From: Candidatus Fraserbacteria bacterium
GTDB taxonomy: Bacteria; Bipolaricaulota; Bipolaricaulia; RBG-16-55-9; JAJCYT01
Direction: 5' to 3'
Assembly: GCA_029262795.1 (NCBI GenBank)
Contig: JAJCYT010000009.1
Location: 25,962 to 89,961 of the forward strand
DNA: 64,000 bases
The notes under the pieces are model-generated. The model made no database searches, was not told where the DNA came from, and was given only the letters and a program-made list of their open reading frames with translations. The stretch's first letter is position 1. The number at the start of each line of letters is the position of its first letter. A program made the position numbers and the translations under genes. This document shows, one piece after another, positions 60,049 to 64,000 of this stretch.

Positions 60049-61512
60049 ATGAAAATGAACAAACGAGTCATTGTTGACTTTAAGCCTGCTTTAAACCTGG
60101 TGGCAAACATGCTTCTATGGTTTAGCCTTGCATTTCTTCTTCCCTTGGGTGTGTCTCTGTGGTATGGAGAAAGTGTTGTTCCATTTGTGGTTCCCGCTTT
60201 GTTGTCAAGCAGTTTGGGTTGGGTTGTTATGAAGAGCACCCGCACAACAAACAGCCTTGGAGTTAGAGAAGGCTTTTTAGTCGTTGCTTTGGCCTGGTTG
60301 GCAATCGCAGCATTTGGAGCAATTCCCTATTTGTTCGATCATCATACTTTAATTGATGCTTATTTTGAGTCTATGAGTGGATTTACCACCACTGGGGCTA
60401 CGATTTTCAAAGATCTGGATCATGAGCCAAAAAGTATTCTCATGTGGAGACAATTTACTCAATGGCTAGGTGGCATGGGAATCATCGTACTGGCTATTGC
60501 TGTTTTACCAAAACTTTCTGTTGGTGGTCGCCAATTGATGGATACAGAAGCCCCTGGCCCTAAAGTTGATAAGCTTAAACCACATTTGTACCAAACTGCT
60601 CGTGCTCTATGGAAAGTTTATGTGGGATTAACAATAGTTGAAATGATTTTATTGGCAACAGCGGGAATGTCGATTTTTGATAGCGTAGCACACGCATTTT
60701 CGACAGTTGCCACTGGAGGCTTTTCTCCAAAAGCTCTTAGCATAGCTAGTTTTGGACCAGCAATTCAATGGATCATCATTGTGTTTATGGTTTTGGCAGG
60801 GACTAATTTTGCTTTATTATTTCGTGCTCTCACTGGAAACTTCCACCGCATTAAACGAGATAGTGAGTTTCATTTTTATCTGATTCTAATAATGTCTTCA
60901 GGTATTTTGCTGGCTCTATTAATTAATCAAGGGTCATGGGAAGAAAGAATCCGTGAAGGCTTGTTTCAGGCTGCTAGTATTATCACAACTACTGGTTTTG
61001 CCAGTGTTGATTTTAACGAATGGGCTGAAATCTTGAAATTAATTTTACTCATACTCATGTTCTTTGGAGGTTGTGCTGGAAGTACCGGGGGCTCCATCAA
61101 AATCATACGCTCGTATCTGTCGTTTAAGTTTATCCGACGAGAAATTCTAAAAGTTATTCACCCGGCCGCAGTCATTCCAATCCGCTTGGGTCAAAAGGTA
61201 GTTAGTGAAGGTGCTCTTGGTGGGATTCTAGGATTCTCAATCCTTTATTTTACCACTTTCGTAGCTGGAAGTGCTTTGTTATTATTAGATATGCACCTAG
61301 AAGGCTTCCCTATCACCATATTGGAAGGTGCCAGTATGGTGGCTTCTACACTTGGCAACGTTGGACCTGCTTTTGGAATTGCTGGGCCGATGGGTACTTA
61401 CGCCGAACTTCCTGATCTTTCCAAAGAGTTGTTAATCACTCTCATGTGGGCAGGCCGCTTGGAATTATTTCCTGTAATCGTTTTGTTAACCCGTTCCTAT
61501 TGGAAGCGTTAA
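60049..61512 (+). CDS. trkH: TrkH-family potassium transporter subunit
   Basis: 487 residues from the ATG at 60049. Four pore loops are visible: MSGFTTTGATIF, STVATGGFSPKA, ASIITTTGFASVD and ASTLGNVGPAFG, each with the selectivity-filter Gly of TrkH/KtrB proteins. It imports potassium. A separate TrkA with NAD-binding domain is not in the window; the TrkA-C protein at 54382 could take part. It follows the second kinase-regulator pair. Confidence 0.95.
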   Translation: MKMNKRVIVDFKPALNLVANMLLWFSLAFLLPLGVSLWYGESVVPFVVPALLSSSLGWVVMKSTRTTNSLGVREGFLVVALAWLAIAAFGAIPYLFDHHTLIDAYFESMSGFTTTGATIFKDLDHEPKSILMWRQFTQWLGGMGIIVLAIAVLPKLSVGGRQLMDTEAPGPKVDKLKPHLYQTARALWKVYVGLTIVEMILLATAGMSIFDSVAHAFSTVATGGFSPKALSIASFGPAIQWIIIVFMVLAGTNFALLFRALTGNFHRIKRDSEFHFYLILIMSSGILLALLINQGSWEERIREGLFQAASIITTTGFASVDFNEWAEILKLILLILMFFGGCAGSTGGSIKIIRSYLSFKFIRREILKVIHPAAVIPIRLGQKVVSEGALGGILGFSILYFTTFVAGSALLLLDMHLEGFPITILEGASMVASTLGNVGPAFGIAGPMGTYAELPDLSKELLITLMWAGRLELFPVIVLLTRSYWKR

Positions 61513-61552
61513 TAATAAAATCAAGAAACATAAAACTGCAGCAATGTCCCTT

Positions 61553-62693
<1,141 letters not shown>

Positions 62694-62730
62694 CTAAAGA
62701 CACAGTTGCTTAAGAAGGATAAGGGACATT

Positions 62731-62971
62731 TACAGTGCTTTTCAAAAGCCTGTTGACACAAAATGTACACGAATGTGACATCTTTATTTGTATTTGTGGC
62801 TAACAGCTACTTGCTACAAGCCGAATGCTCTTTTTAGGCTGTCATGGTCAGGAATCTGATGATTCATATCGTCTAACCACTTCTTTTAGTGCTTCGCTGT
62901 ACTTGTAAATATCACTTACAATTTCAATTTCATAGCGATTCTGTCAACCTCTGTCAACCTCCCCGAAATTG
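62731..62971. other. intergenic stretch between two IS elements
   Basis: No gene. It contains copy 4 of the 27-bp inverted repeat (62754-62780), and CTGTCAACCT twice in tandem (62941-62960) near the IS3 end. Confidence 0.5.
62754..62780. repeat. 27-bp dispersed inverted repeat, copy 4
   Basis: TGACACAAAA, TGTACAC, GAATGTGACA. The right arm is identical to copies 2 and 3. It begins 23 bp past the IS110 right inverted repeat. The following TCTTTATTT also follows the complement of copy 1. Confidence 0.7.
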
Positions 62972-63829
62972 TTACCAGTTAAAAAGAGACATATGGCGAT
63001 GGCCTTTTGAGATTAAAAACTCAACTGGGGTCAGATTTCCAAAGGACTGGTGAGGGCGTTGTGTGTTGTACTCACCCAACCAACGTTGCGTTTCTTTTCG
63101 TACTTCATCCAAAGAAGAAAACAAGTACGCATCCAGCACTTCTCGACGATAAGTTCCGTTGAAGCGTTCGATGAAGCCATTTTGCATGGGCTTTCCAGGC
63201 TGGATGAATTCAATTTCGATGTCATGTGCCTTAGCCCATTGCTGGAAATGGTAACTGGTGGCTTCAGTTCCATTGTCCGAGCGAATCCGCTTTGGTTTGC
63301 CACGCACATAAATGAGTTGGTTCAAGAAACGGATAATTCTCTGTGCTGGCAAACTTGTACCAATATCAATTCCCAATCCTTCTCGGTTGTAATCATCCAC
63401 CAGATTGAAGGTGCGAAATCTTCTGCCACAACTCAAGCTGTCCTGCATGAAATCCATTGACCAACAATAGTTTGGATTGAGCGGTTGCAGCAATGGCTGT
63501 GGCGTCTTTCGCTTCAAGCGTTTTTTGTGTTTCCTACGGATATTGAGTTTCATTTTACAATACACCCGATGGACACGTTTGTGGTTCCAGGGATGATCTG
63601 CTCGCTGGATCAGGGCAAAGAGTTTGTCAAATCCATAGCGTGGATACTGTTTGACCAGGTTTGTCAATGTATCAATCACCTCACTGTCATCTCTGGGGTG
63701 ATGGTCATAGTAAAACATCGTACGGCTAATCCAAAACAATTTGCACGCCTGCCGAATACTCAAGCCAAACACCTCTTTTGCATATTCAGCCAACCGCTTG
63801 CGTTCAGCAGGCTTAGAGCTTTTTTTCAA
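62972..63829 (-). CDS. IS3-family transposase orfB (DDE integrase)
   Basis: 285 residues in its own frame; the TTG at 63829 is the first codon after the shift site rather than a true start. HTH-like N-terminus (SIRQACKLFWISRTMFYY), then the rve core: first Asp in CWSMDFMQD, second in IRSDNGTE, Glu in GFIERFNGTYRREVLD. RPHQSFGNLTPVEF ends the domain as in many IS3 members. It is normally made as an orfAB fusion by -1 frameshifting. Confidence 0.92.
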   Translation of the reverse strand: MKKSSKPAERKRLAEYAKEVFGLSIRQACKLFWISRTMFYYDHHPRDDSEVIDTLTNLVKQYPRYGFDKLFALIQRADHPWNHKRVHRVYCKMKLNIRRKHKKRLKRKTPQPLLQPLNPNYCWSMDFMQDSLSCGRRFRTFNLVDDYNREGLGIDIGTSLPAQRIIRFLNQLIYVRGKPKRIRSDNGTEATSYHFQQWAKAHDIEIEFIQPGKPMQNGFIERFNGTYRREVLDAYLFSSLDEVRKETQRWLGEYNTQRPHQSFGNLTPVEFLISKGHRHMSLFNW

Positions 63830-64000
63830 TCACTTCCTTAAGTACACGGTTGTGCAGTTCTGCTTCGGCATACATCTGTTTAAGTTTGCGGTTTTCTGCT
63901 TCCAACTCCTTAAGTCGCTTCAGATCTGAGGCTTCCATTCCACCATATTTGGCTTGCCAGCGGTAAAACGTGGCTCGCGCTATGCTCAACTCTCGGCAAA
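63813..64000 (-). CDS. IS3-family orfA, N-terminus outside window
   Basis: The visible 62 residues include CRELSIARATFYRWQAKYGG, the second helix-turn-helix part, and a leucine-zipper-like helix (LKRLKELEAENRKLKQMY). It ends at 63813 and overlaps orfB. The overlap contains the slippery string A AAA AAG (an A7 run on the minus strand), the standard -1 frameshift site of IS3 elements. Confidence 0.88.
   Translation of the reverse strand, partial: CRELSIARATFYRWQAKYGGMEASDLKRLKELEAENRKLKQMYAEAELHNRVLKEVIEKKL

Larger units (their letters stand above)
62952..64000 (-). mobile_element. IS3-family element, left part cut by the window edge
   Basis: Two overlapping transposase frames in -1 relation (orfA 63813-64000 and orfB 62972-63829) show the IS3 organisation. 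One end is probably near 62952 (TGTCAACCTC); the other lies outside the window. Confidence 0.75.

Overview
The window reads as a stretch of bacterial chromosome of moderate GC content. Ribosome-binding sites are strong (AGGAGG type). Genes sit in tight same-strand runs, many with ATGA overlaps, and most products are exported. Large secreted proteins (CARDB-like repeats, a CSLREA/parallel beta-helix protein, an M6-peptidase-like protein), CHRD proteins, DesK/NarL-type two-component pairs and several class-typical IS elements together suggest a member of the Chloroflexota. That assignment is an inference from gene content; no rRNA or tRNA gene is visible to confirm it.

Region 1 (1-26 kb) is a copper and redox island. 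On the minus strand, reading right to left: an HMA chaperone, a YHS protein, a Tat-exported Rieske protein, a CsoR repressor, a CopA-type Cu(I) ATPase with a coupled membrane cupredoxin, a small CCH-motif protein, a CHRD protein, a CuA-type protein, a YVTN beta-propeller, a Met/His-rich protein, an MMPL/RND exporter with its LolA-like partner, and an OmpR-type response regulator with its kinase. Two further type-1 copper proteins (18.9-20.1 kb) lie divergent to a DesK/NarL kinase-regulator pair. A second copy of the CCH-protein / CHRD / CuA module lies on the plus strand (22.1-23.8 kb), followed by cytochrome c, an unknown secreted protein and a ferric-reductase-like membrane protein. Four promoters in this island carry 11-bp direct repeats typical of OmpR/PhoB-type regulators, and the copA promoter also has a CsoR-like operator.

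Region 2 (26-31.6 kb) holds a class III nucleotide cyclase, a MerR-controlled operon with a MerB-like lyase, two membrane proteins and a GDCCVxC protein, then a VOC protein and an ABC-2 exporter.

Region 3 (31.6-47 kb) is accessory. It has a short tyrosine recombinase overlapping a WGR-domain gene, a decayed IS5-family element, three very large secreted proteins, a wrecked IS6-family element, and an operon with an LVIVD-type protein, an MFS transporter and a methyltransferase. A 27-bp inverted repeat with 10-bp arms and a 7-bp centre recurs at 32.6, 42.2, 46.8 and 62.8 kb. The first copy is next to the recombinase.

Region 4 (47-61.5 kb) concerns ion and envelope homeostasis: a second MFS protein, UspA, an NhaD/ArsB-type transporter, a CPA2 antiporter behind a structured leader, CBS and DUF2007 proteins, TrkA-C and TrkH potassium proteins, signal peptidase I, PDZ and NHL proteins, a third GCFxxGHYxxGM copper lipoprotein, and a second kinase-regulator pair homologous to the first. 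A 32-bp element is shared by the two divergent promoter regions here.

Region 5 (61.5-64 kb) is an IS110-family element and an IS3-family element cut by the window edge.
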